A stretch of 64,000 nucleotides of DNA from Sphingopyxis sp. PAMC25046 (lineage in GTDB: Bacteria > Pseudomonadota > Alphaproteobacteria > Sphingomonadales > Sphingomonadaceae): positions 1,364,001-1,428,000 of the forward strand of contig NZ_CP039250.1 of the NCBI RefSeq assembly GCF_004795895.1, in the 5' to 3' direction. The position numbers and the translations under genes are program-made. Shown one piece after another: positions 17,872-24,506 of this stretch (the stretch's first letter is position 1; each line of letters opens with the position of its first letter). Below the pieces are notes generated by a model that saw nothing but the letters and a program-made list of their open reading frames with translations, did no database searches and was not told where the DNA came from.

Positions 17872-17907
17872 AAAGGGCCGCGCCTCCATCGGGAAACGCG
17901 GCCCTTT
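17872..17907 (-). terminator. Rho-independent terminator of rpsF-rpsR-rplI
   Basis: An 11-bp perfect stem (AAAGGGCCGCG / CGCGGCCCTTT) with a 14 nt loop lies 25 nt beyond the rplI stop codon. Read on the minus strand it is followed by TTTCTT, so it fits an intrinsic terminator for the leftward ribosomal operon. It may also help stop rightward transcripts from the amidotransferase gene. Confidence 0.8.
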
Positions 17908-17931
17908 CGAAAGGCTTCAGCCTGAAAAAGC

Positions 17932-18564
17932 TTAAGCTTCTTCTTCGGGCTCGTCGGCAGCCGGAGCTTCGTCGGCGGCGACTTCCGAAGGCGGGGTCGC
18001 GTCTTCGAACTCGTCCTCGCCGTCGGGTTCGAGCGCGGCAGCGGCGGCTTCGGCCTGTTCTTCTTCGAACATCGCGGCGATGACGTCGATGCCCTGCTTC
18101 TGCATTTCGGCTTCGTCGGGCGAGCGCGCGACGTTGACGCCGACGGTCACGACGACCTCGGGGTGCAGCTTGACCTTGACGTCGACCAGACCGAGCGACT
18201 TGATCGGACGTTCGAGCTCGACCATCGCCTTGGTGACGCCCTGGACGCCGTCTTCGGTCAGTGCCTCGACGATGTCGCGGACCGCAACCGAACCATAAAG
18301 CTGGCCGGTGTTCGACGCCTGGCGGATCAGGACGATCTGCTTGCCGTCGATGTCCTTGGCACGGCCTTCGGCGTCGGTGCGACGCTCGGCGTTGTCGGCC
18401 TCGATCTTCGAACGGTTGGCTTCGAACAGCTTCTTGTTGGCGTCGTTCGCACGGAGCGCCTTGTTGTTCGGCAGCAGATAGTTACGGGCAAAGCCGTTCT
18501 TGACGGTGACGACGTCGCCGATACCGCCCAGTTTCTCGATACGTTCGAGCAGGATGATTTCCAT
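17932..18564 (-). CDS. rplI: 50S ribosomal protein L9
   Basis: A 210-residue protein opening MEIILLERIEKLGGIGDVVTV, the diagnostic amino-terminal domain of L9, with FARNYLLPNNKAL following. The carboxy-terminal rRNA-binding domain runs to about residue 150. Beyond that is an acidic extension of about 50-60 residues (EPDGEDEFEDATPP and a final DEPEEEA) that the ~149-residue E. coli protein lacks. It is the last gene of the usual rpsF-rpsR-rplI operon, 13 nt after rpsR. L9 binds domain V of 23S rRNA at the base of the L1 stalk. The role of the acidic tail is unknown. Confidence 0.97.
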   Translation of the reverse strand: MEIILLERIEKLGGIGDVVTVKNGFARNYLLPNNKALRANDANKKLFEANRSKIEADNAERRTDAEGRAKDIDGKQIVLIRQASNTGQLYGSVAVRDIVEALTEDGVQGVTKAMVELERPIKSLGLVDVKVKLHPEVVVTVGVNVARSPDEAEMQKQGIDVIAAMFEEEQAEAAAAALEPDGEDEFEDATPPSEVAADEAPAADEPEEEA

Positions 18565-18577
18565 CGGTCCGCCCTCC

Positions 18578-18802
18578 TTACTTCACGATGTAGGGGAGCA
18601 GGCCGATGTGGCGCGAACGCTTGATCGCCTTCGCCAGCTCACGCTGCTTCTTGGTGGACACCGCGGTGATCCGCGACGGGACGATCTTGCCGCGCTCCGA
18701 CAGGTAACCCTGGAGCAGGCGGACGTCCTTGTAATCGATGACCGGTGCGTCCTTCGCGCTGAAGGGGCAGGTCTTGCGGCGGCGGAAAAAGGGTCGTGCC
18801 AT
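18578..18802 (-). CDS. rpsR: 30S ribosomal protein S18
   Basis: A 74-residue basic protein that ends in [12 protein letters not shown] and contains [22 protein letters not shown] and [18 protein letters not shown], all signature S18 sequence. The length matches the family. S18 forms a heterodimer with S6 on the 30S platform, and the two genes are adjacent (11 nt gap) as expected. The single Cys near residue 12 is not enough for a zinc ribbon. Confidence 0.97.
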   Translation of the reverse strand: MARPFFRRRKTCPFSAKDAPVIDYKDVRLLQGYLSERGKIVPSRITAVSTKKQRELAKAIKRSRHIGLLPYIVK

Positions 18803-18813
18803 TGTGCTGTTCC

Positions 18814-19179
18814 TTATTCTTCGCCGTCGCGGTCACGGCCACGGCCGCCGCGGCGTTCCTGCTTGCGCATCATCACCGACGGACCCTTTTCGAGTTCGTC
18901 GACCTTGATGGTGAGCCAGCGGATGATATCTTCGTTGATCGCAGCCTGACGCTCGATCTCTGCGATCGCTTCGCCCGATACTTCGGCCGACAGCATCACA
19001 TAATGACCCTTACGGTTCTTCTGGATCTTGTAGGCGAGCTGCTTGAGGCCCCAGGTCTCGGTCTTGTGGACCGTGCCCTTGAATTCGCCGATGACGTTGG
19101 TGACGGTTTCCGCCAGCGCGTCGACCTGAGCCTGGCTCAGGTCCTGACGCGCGATAAAGACATGCTCGTAAAACGGCAT
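18814..19179 (-). CDS. rpsF: 30S ribosomal protein S6
   Basis: A 121-residue protein opening [20 protein letters not shown], with the conserved [19 protein letters not shown] block at about residues 44-62. The tail is a charged Arg/Asp/Glu stretch ([13 protein letters not shown]), as in other alphaproteobacterial S6 proteins. In E. coli this kind of tail is the site of RimK-type glutamylation; whether that happens here is unknown. It is the first gene of the operon; the 234 nt region upstream should hold its promoter and leader. Confidence 0.96.
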   Translation of the reverse strand: MPFYEHVFIARQDLSQAQVDALAETVTNVIGEFKGTVHKTETWGLKQLAYKIQKNRKGHYVMLSAEVSGEAIAEIERQAAINEDIIRWLTIKVDELEKGPSVMMRKQERRGGRGRDRDGEE

Positions 19180-19413
19180 GGTTCGCGTCCTTCGATTTGG
19201 CCGATCGCTGATTTCGCGCCAATCGCGAAACCCCTCCGGCTGTCGTCCGGCTTTGCCTATTGGTGCAAAGCAAACGGGGCGAACGGCACAAGGCCTCGCC
19301 CCGAATGAGCGCGCCTATACAGATTCGCGCGCGGAAATCAAGGCCGCGTTCGAAAAGGCTTGCTCCTCTTGGGGTGACACGCAACACTTCTGCCGGGATT
19401 CAGGGGGAACGGG
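19180..19413 (-). promoter_or_regulatory. Upstream region of rpsF
   Basis: This 234 nt stretch separates rpsF (leftward) from a small rightward membrane-protein gene, so it should hold both promoters. Near 19225-19252 the minus strand carries two close CCGGA/GCCGG blocks that could form a small hairpin in the rpsF leader. Some bacteria have an S6:S18-binding autoregulatory leader with a CCG bulge, but I cannot confirm that structure here. Confidence 0.3.
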
Positions 19414-19695
19414 ATGTTGGAAATTGTTGCGCTGATCGGTCTTTTTAGCTGGGGAATGAACAGCGATCGGCTTGCGTGGAAGCACGCTGGGGCCATTCTG
19501 CTGCTGTCGTGCCTCTTCGGCGGACTCGGCGGCATGATTGCGGGCGGGGAAGAGGTTCCGGTAGGTGTCGCCATGATCTTCACGATTGCGTTTGAGTTGG
19601 TCCTCGAAACGGTCGTATTCTTCGTCGGCTTCGGTATCGGACGTTATCGGGCGCGCAAGGCAGGCATCAGCAACATCGAAGATACGTTCGGCTAA
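19414..19695 (+). CDS. Small hypothetical membrane protein
   Basis: A 93-residue protein with an AGGGGG-type ribosome-binding site just upstream. It has three hydrophobic segments, roughly residues 2-15, 24-43 and 48-76, joined by short loops, and a basic cytoplasmic-looking tail (GRYRARKAGISNIEDTF). No family is recognised. Its base composition is somewhat less GC-rich than its neighbours. It converges on the Mur ligase gene with a 4 nt overlap of the stop codons, so the two are not co-transcribed. The function is unknown. Confidence 0.6.
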   Translation: MLEIVALIGLFSWGMNSDRLAWKHAGAILLLSCLFGGLGGMIAGGEEVPVGVAMIFTIAFELVLETVVFFVGFGIGRYRARKAGISNIEDTFG

Positions 19696-21074
19696 TCGCC
19701 AAGGCGGACGAGCAGATCCCTCCCGAATTCGGTGAGCGTGTCGTCGCGCGCGCCGAGGATCAGGATGCGGTCGCCTGCCTTTGCCTCGCCAAGCATCGCC
19801 GCGCCGCATGCGGCGCGCGTCGTGAGGTGGACCGCATCGGCGCCGCCGGCCACGATATCGGCGACCAGCGCTTCGCTACCGACGCTTCGGTCGACGGTGC
19901 CGCCGAAATAGACGGGGTCACAGACATAGAGCTTGTCGTCGGACCTCATTCCAGCGGCGAAACTCGCCGCCAGTTCCTTGCCCATCTGGCGCAGCGGGCC
20001 ATAGCCGTGCGGCTGGAAGAATAGCAGGGCGCGGCCCGGCAACTCGGCGACGGCGGCGAGCGTCGCGGCGACTTTATCTGGATTATGTGCGAAATCGTCG
20101 ATCACGGTGACGCCGCCCGCTTGCCCGAGTACCTCATAGCGCCGCGCGAGACCCGCGAAATCGGCGAGCGCCTCGACCGCCTGCGCCACGGTTACGTCCG
20201 CTGCATGCGCCGCCGCGATTGCTGCGAGCGCATTGGCGGCATTGTGGCGGCCGGGCATTCGGAGCTTCACCTGATAGGCGGTGCCGCCTGCATGGACGGC
20301 GAAGCGGCACCCGTCGGGCAGCGCCTCGAAATCGCTGCCGCGCACTGTCGCCGCATCGCCGAAACCGAATGTCGCGACATTACCTGCCGACAGCAGCGGC
20401 GCCGATTCCGGATCGTCGGCATTGATCACCGCGACGCGCGCCTTCGCGGTAAAATCGCCGAACAACTGATGCAACTCTTCAAGGCTCTTGTGGTCGAGGC
20501 TGATATTGGTGACGACCGCGACGTCGGGCGCATAGAGCGCGATCGACCCGTCGCTTTCGTCGACCTCGCTGACATAGATTGCCGCCTCGCCGATTAGTGC
20601 GCTGGCGAACGGCATTTCGGCGGCGGCGAAATTGCGCATCACCGCGCCGTTCATCACCGTCGGCTTGCGCCCTGTGCTTTCGAGTATCCAGCCGATCATG
20701 CCGGTCACGGTCGACTTGCCGCTCGTTCCCCCGACGCCGATCGCCGTGTCCGCCGCGTTGAACAGTGCCGCATTCAGGTCGGCGCGCGTCATGCGCGGCA
20801 AGCCGAGCGCGTTGGCGGCCGCGACATCGGGCACGCTGTCCTCAATCGCGGCCGATGCGACAAGGATCTGCCCCGACTTTGGCCCGTTGCCGTCCTGTGG
20901 GAAAAATGCGATACCCTGACCTTCGAGCCAGGCGAATTTCTCGGGCGTCCGGCCTTGGTCGCGGCTGCGATCCGACCCCGAAACCTTGGCGCCGCGCGCC
21001 GCGACGATCATCGCGAGCGGCAACATACCCGACCCGCCGATGCCGCAGAAGAAATAGGATTTGTTTTCGGCCAT
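19692..21074 (-). CDS. Mur ligase family protein, MurC/Mpl-like
   Basis: A 460-residue Mur ligase counted from the ATG at 21074 (MAENKSYFF). The amino Rossmann domain has FFCGIGGSGMLPLA, the ATP loop is GVGGTSGKSTVTG, the central domain has SEVDESDGS and NISLDHKSLEE, and the carboxy domain has VIDDFAHNPDKV and FQPHGYGP. A canonical murC lies in the dcw cluster at 41009, so this is a paralogue. With an LD-carboxypeptidase gene divergent next door it may be a murein-peptide ligase (Mpl) that recycles tripeptide onto UDP-MurNAc, but the amino end looks more MurC-like than the E. coli Mpl, so the substrate is open. Confidence 0.75.
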   Translation of the reverse strand: MAENKSYFFCGIGGSGMLPLAMIVAARGAKVSGSDRSRDQGRTPEKFAWLEGQGIAFFPQDGNGPKSGQILVASAAIEDSVPDVAAANALGLPRMTRADLNAALFNAADTAIGVGGTSGKSTVTGMIGWILESTGRKPTVMNGAVMRNFAAAEMPFASALIGEAAIYVSEVDESDGSIALYAPDVAVVTNISLDHKSLEELHQLFGDFTAKARVAVINADDPESAPLLSAGNVATFGFGDAATVRGSDFEALPDGCRFAVHAGGTAYQVKLRMPGRHNAANALAAIAAAHAADVTVAQAVEALADFAGLARRYEVLGQAGGVTVIDDFAHNPDKVAATLAAVAELPGRALLFFQPHGYGPLRQMGKELAASFAAGMRSDDKLYVCDPVYFGGTVDRSVGSEALVADIVAGGADAVHLTTRAACGAAMLGEAKAGDRILILGARDDTLTEFGRDLLVRLGD

Positions 21075-21130
21075 CGCGGCGCGATATGGGCTTGGCAAAG
21101 GGTTTGCAACTGGCACTCACCCCAATTTCC

Positions 21131-21207
21131 GTTCGTGTCGAGCGAAGTCGAGACACCCATCGGAATGGCGTAAGGCCTAAAGCATCTCGACTTCGCTCGA
21201 TGCGAAC
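21131..21207. repeat. REP-like inverted repeat, copy 1
   Basis: Two 23-nt arms (21131-21153 and 21185-21207) are inverted repeats with 21 of 23 matches, built around GTCGAGCGAAGTCGAGA. They lie between the divergent Mur ligase and LD-carboxypeptidase genes. A second copy with nearly the same arms is found at 42477-42546, while the spacer differs. This is the pattern of a dispersed REP-like element and not of a gene-specific operator. Confidence 0.85.
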
Positions 21208-21231
21208 GATCAAAGGGGTTAGTTTAAATCC

Positions 21232-22059
21232 ATGCGAATAGGCATTGTTGCCCCGTCGACCCCGATCCTGCCCGACGACGCGGAGGCGGTGCGCGCGCTT
21301 GCCAGCCTCGGCTATCCGGACGTCGAACTCGAATTCGACCCGCAATGCTTTTCGACGCACGGCCATTTCGCGGGCGAGGACGGACACCGATTTGCCGCGC
21401 TCGTCGAGATGGCGAACCGCCCCGATGTCGACGCGGTGTGGTTCGCGCGCGGAGGTTACGGTGCGTGCCGGATCGCCGAGGATGCGGTCGCGGCGATGAC
21501 TCACGTGGCGCGCGGCAAGGCCTTCCTCGGCTATTCGGATCAAGGCAATCTGCTCGGCGCGCTCTATCGCGACGGTTTCGACCATGTCGCTCACGGCCCG
21601 ATGGTTGCCGACATTCGCCGCGAGGGGGGCGACGCGGCGGTGCTCCGTGCGCTCGACTGGCTCGTCGCGCGCGATCCCGCGGCCTGCGAGTCGGGGCTGG
21701 AGCATGGCGCGCGCCACGCCGCCTTCAACCTGATGACGCTGTCGATGCTGCTCGGGACCCCGCTCGAGCCCGACCTTTCGGGGCATGTCCTGCTCGTCGA
21801 GGAGGTCAGCGAATATCTTTACGCCTTCGACCGCGCCTTTTTCCATGTCGCTACCTATCTCGCACCGCGCGGGCTCGCCGGACTACGGCTGGGGCGGGTA
21901 AACGACGTGCCCGAAAACGACCGTCCCTTCGGCATCGAGGCCGAGGAAATCGCGCAGGACTGGTGTGCGCGTACCGGCATCGCTTTCCTTGGCCAGGCCG
22001 ACATCGGCCACGATGCGGCGAACAAGGTCGTGCCCTTCGGCTTGCATCGCGCCGGGTGA
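21232..22059 (+). CDS. LD-carboxypeptidase (peptidase S66, LdcA/MccF family)
   Basis: A 275-residue serine peptidase of family S66. It opens RIGIVAPSTPI, has the conserved DVDAVWFARGGYGACRI block and the nucleophile in FLGYSDQGNLL (Ser102). The carboxy half has LLVEEVSEYLYAFDRAFFH, with the glutamate of the Ser-Glu-His triad. Family members remove the terminal D-Ala from murein tetrapeptides (LdcA) or cleave microcin C (MccF). No signal peptide is present, so it acts in the cytoplasm. Sharing an upstream region with a second Mur ligase favours murein recycling, by inference. Confidence 0.85.
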   Translation: MRIGIVAPSTPILPDDAEAVRALASLGYPDVELEFDPQCFSTHGHFAGEDGHRFAALVEMANRPDVDAVWFARGGYGACRIAEDAVAAMTHVARGKAFLGYSDQGNLLGALYRDGFDHVAHGPMVADIRREGGDAAVLRALDWLVARDPAACESGLEHGARHAAFNLMTLSMLLGTPLEPDLSGHVLLVEEVSEYLYAFDRAFFHVATYLAPRGLAGLRLGRVNDVPENDRPFGIEAEEIAQDWCARTGIAFLGQADIGHDAANKVVPFGLHRAG

Positions 22060-22080
22060 GCGAATAGGCGCAAAACCTTT

Positions 22081-22167
22081 CCGTCGCCCCCGCCAAGGCT
22101 GGGGCCGCCGTCGGCCTATTCCGATGGCGGAGTATAGAATTCCAACGGCCCCCGCCTTCGCGGGGGC
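22081..22167. repeat. Pair of GC-rich hairpin repeats, copies 2 and 3
   Basis: The 128 nt gap before fabD is filled by two related palindromic elements facing each other. An imperfect one at 22081-22114 begins CCGTCGCCCCCGCC. A clean one at 22148-22167 has an 8-bp stem (GCCCCCGC) and a CTTC loop followed by GACG. They match the 17797 and 24475 copies in core sequence. Confidence 0.65.
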
Positions 22168-22187
22168 GACGATAAAGGTCAGGGGTC

Positions 22188-23126
22188 ATGCGCGCATTCA
22201 TCTTTCCGGGTCAGGGCAGCCAGTCGGTCGGCATGGGCAAGGCGCTCGCCGACGCTTCGAGCCACGCGCGCGAAGTGTTTCAGGAGGTCGACGACGCGCT
22301 CGGGCAGAAGCTGTTCCAGCTGATGAGCGAAGGCCCCGAGGACCAGCTCACGCTCACCGAAAATGCCCAGCCCGCGATCATGGCGAACGCGATCGCGACG
22401 CTGCGCGTGCTTGAGAAGGAAGGCGGCGTCAGGCTCGCCGCAAAGGCCGATTATGTCGCGGGCCACAGTCTCGGCGAATATAGCGCGCTTTGTGCCGCGG
22501 GCGCCTTCGATCTCGCGACCACCGCGCGGCTTTTGAAGACGCGCGGGCAGGCGATGCAGGCGGCGGTCCCCGTCGGCGTCGGCGCGATGGCGGCGCTGCT
22601 CGGCGCCGACATCAACACCGCGCAAAAGCTCGCCGATGCCGCGGCCGAGGGCGAAGTCTGCACCGTCGCCAACGACAATGATCCGTCGCAGGTCGTGATC
22701 TCGGGCCACAAGGGCGCGGTCGAACGCGCGGTCGCGCTGGTCAAGGATTATGGCATCAAGCGCGGGGTGCTGCTGCCGGTGTCGGCGCCCTTCCATTGCC
22801 CGCTGATGCAGCCTTCCGCCGACGCGATGGCCGAAGCGCTCGGCACCAACCCGCCCGCGGCGCCGCTGGTTCCGGTCGTCGCCAATGTCACTGCGAGCCC
22901 GGTGAGCGACGCCGACAGTATTCGCGATCTGCTCGTGAGCCAAGTCACCGGCCGCGTCCGCTGGCGCGAAAGCGCCGTCGCGATGGAAGATATCGGCGTC
23001 GCGCAGTTCGTCGAATTCGGCGGCAAGGTTCTCTCGCCGATGGTCAAGCGCAGCGCCGCTGGTGAAGTCGAGACTGTCAGCGTCATTTCGATGGACGACA
23101 TCGAAGCGCTGCTCAAGACGCTCTAA
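22188..23126 (+). CDS. fabD: Malonyl-CoA:ACP transacylase
   Basis: A 312-residue acyltransferase. It opens MRAFIFPGQGSQSVGMGKAL, has the active-site GHSLGEYSA with Ser94, and carries the VPVGVGAMAALLG and PVSAPFHCPLM blocks (catalytic His in the latter). It loads malonyl groups onto ACP for fatty acid synthesis in the cytoplasm. It is followed 26 nt later by fabG, the usual pairing; acpP and fabF are not next to them in this window. Confidence 0.96.
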   Translation: MRAFIFPGQGSQSVGMGKALADASSHAREVFQEVDDALGQKLFQLMSEGPEDQLTLTENAQPAIMANAIATLRVLEKEGGVRLAAKADYVAGHSLGEYSALCAAGAFDLATTARLLKTRGQAMQAAVPVGVGAMAALLGADINTAQKLADAAAEGEVCTVANDNDPSQVVISGHKGAVERAVALVKDYGIKRGVLLPVSAPFHCPLMQPSADAMAEALGTNPPAAPLVPVVANVTASPVSDADSIRDLLVSQVTGRVRWRESAVAMEDIGVAQFVEFGGKVLSPMVKRSAAGEVETVSVISMDDIEALLKTL

Positions 23127-23152
23127 TCGATAAGATTTCAGGAGAAACACAG

Positions 23153-23893
23153 ATGTTCGATCTCACCGGCATGACCGCCCTCGTCACCGGCGCCTCGGGC
23201 GGTATCGGTTCGGCCATCGCGCAGGCGCTCGCGGCGCGGGGCGCGCGTCTCGCGGTGTCGGGCTCCAACGCCGACAAACTCGCCGCCTTCCGCGACACGC
23301 TCGGCGGCGACCATGTCGCGTTGCCGTGCAATCTCGGCGATGCCGCCGCCGTCGATGCGCTGGTGCCGTCGGCGGTTGAGGCGCTCGGCCAGCTCGACGT
23401 CCTCGTTAACAACGCCGGCGTCACGCGCGACAACCTCATCCTGCGGATGAAGGACGACGAATGGTCCGACGTCATCCGCATCAACCTCGAGGCCAATTTC
23501 CGCCTCGCGCGCGCGGCTGCGAAGCCGATGATGAAGGCGCGCTTCGGGCGTATCATCTCGATCACCAGTGTCGTCGGTGCGACGGGCAACCCGGGGCAGG
23601 CTAATTATGCCGCGTCGAAGGCGGGGGTCACCGGCATGAGCAAGGCGCTGGCGCAGGAACTCGCGAGCCGCGGCATCACGGTCAACTGCGTCGCGCCGGG
23701 CTTCATCGCGACCGCGATGACCGATGACCTACCCGACGCACAGAAGGAGGCGCTCAACCAGCGCATTCCCGCAGGCCGGATGGGCGAGGGCAGCGACATC
23801 GCCGCTGCGGTCGTTTATCTCGCGTCGAAGGAAGCGGGCTATGTCACCGGCCAGACGTTGCATGTGAACGGCGGCATGGCCATGCTGTCCTGA
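23153..23893 (+). CDS. fabG: 3-oxoacyl-[ACP] reductase
   Basis: A 246-residue short-chain dehydrogenase. The NADP-binding TGASGGIGSAIA is near residues 14-25, NNAGVTRDNL at about residues 85-94, the catalytic Ser in SITSVVG and the YAASKAG motif at about residues 151-157. It ends HVNGGMAMLS, the standard FabG carboxy terminus. It reduces 3-oxoacyl-ACP in fatty acid elongation. An AGGAG ribosome-binding site precedes the ATG. Confidence 0.96.
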   Translation: MFDLTGMTALVTGASGGIGSAIAQALAARGARLAVSGSNADKLAAFRDTLGGDHVALPCNLGDAAAVDALVPSAVEALGQLDVLVNNAGVTRDNLILRMKDDEWSDVIRINLEANFRLARAAAKPMMKARFGRIISITSVVGATGNPGQANYAASKAGVTGMSKALAQELASRGITVNCVAPGFIATAMTDDLPDAQKEALNQRIPAGRMGEGSDIAAAVVYLASKEAGYVTGQTLHVNGGMAMLS

Positions 23894-23925
23894 AGGACGG
23901 ACCCTCCGGATCGAAAGACGAGTCG

Positions 23926-24465
23926 ATGATGAAGGTTTTGATGGCAGGCACGGCGCTGATGCTCGCGGCGCTGCCCGGCGCGGCCGCAGCGCAAGATGGC
24001 GAGAAGCTCGATTGCGTCGTTACTTCGGTGCCCGGCGACACAAAGGCCTCGATCGGCGATGCGATGGCCGGCGGCGGTGACGACGCGTCACGCGAGGCTC
24101 TGTTCAAGCAGTTGGCGAGCGTCACCGACGCTTGCGTCACGCGGCACGGCATCGCGGCGGAGCAAAAGGGTCCCTATTTCGACTATAGCCTTGCGCGCAT
24201 TTCGCGCGATTGGCTGGCGAACGATATCGCTAAACTCGACCTGTCGCCGGCGATCGTCGACAAGGCGCTCGATTTCGGACCCACCGGCGCAAACCCCGAT
24301 CTGTCGACCGACATGACCGAAGAGCAGATCATGAAGATCGTGCAGGCTTATGTCGAAAGCGGTGTGGACATCGACAAGGTCGATGGCGCGGTCTGGGAAA
24401 AGGTCGGCGCTTATGCCGCGGCGACCTCGATTTACTGGAACAAGCGCAAGCTGCTCGCGCCCTGA
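23926..24465 (+). CDS. Hypothetical secreted protein
   Basis: A 179-residue protein with a signal peptide (MMKVLMAGTALMLAALPGAAAAQ, cleavage likely after AAA or AAQ). The mature part is acidic and helical with two cysteines (near residues 30 and 67) that could form a disulfide. I recognise no family. It lies 32 nt after fabG and may be read through from it. Its end converges on a TonB receptor gene, with a hairpin repeat between them. The likely place of action is the periplasm; the function is unknown. Confidence 0.65.
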   Translation: MMKVLMAGTALMLAALPGAAAAQDGEKLDCVVTSVPGDTKASIGDAMAGGGDDASREALFKQLASVTDACVTRHGIAAEQKGPYFDYSLARISRDWLANDIAKLDLSPAIVDKALDFGPTGANPDLSTDMTEEQIMKIVQAYVESGVDIDKVDGAVWEKVGAYAAATSIYWNKRKLLAP

Positions 24466-24474
24466 TCGACTGCC

Positions 24475-24500
24475 GTTGCCCCCGCTTTCGCGGGGGCAAC
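24475..24500. repeat. GC-rich hairpin repeat, copy 4, between convergent genes
   Basis: A perfect 11-bp stem (GTTGCCCCCGC) with a TTTC loop lies in the 41 nt gap between two converging genes. Its core matches the hairpins at 17797 and 22148. The position suits a bidirectional transcription stop, but there is no T-run on either side. Confidence 0.7.
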
Positions 24501-24506
24501 CGATCT

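Noticed and set aside
17756..17931. A small gene between the amidotransferase and rplI
   Set aside because: Short frames here overlap the hairpin repeat and the terminator and show no ribosome-binding site or protein-like composition.
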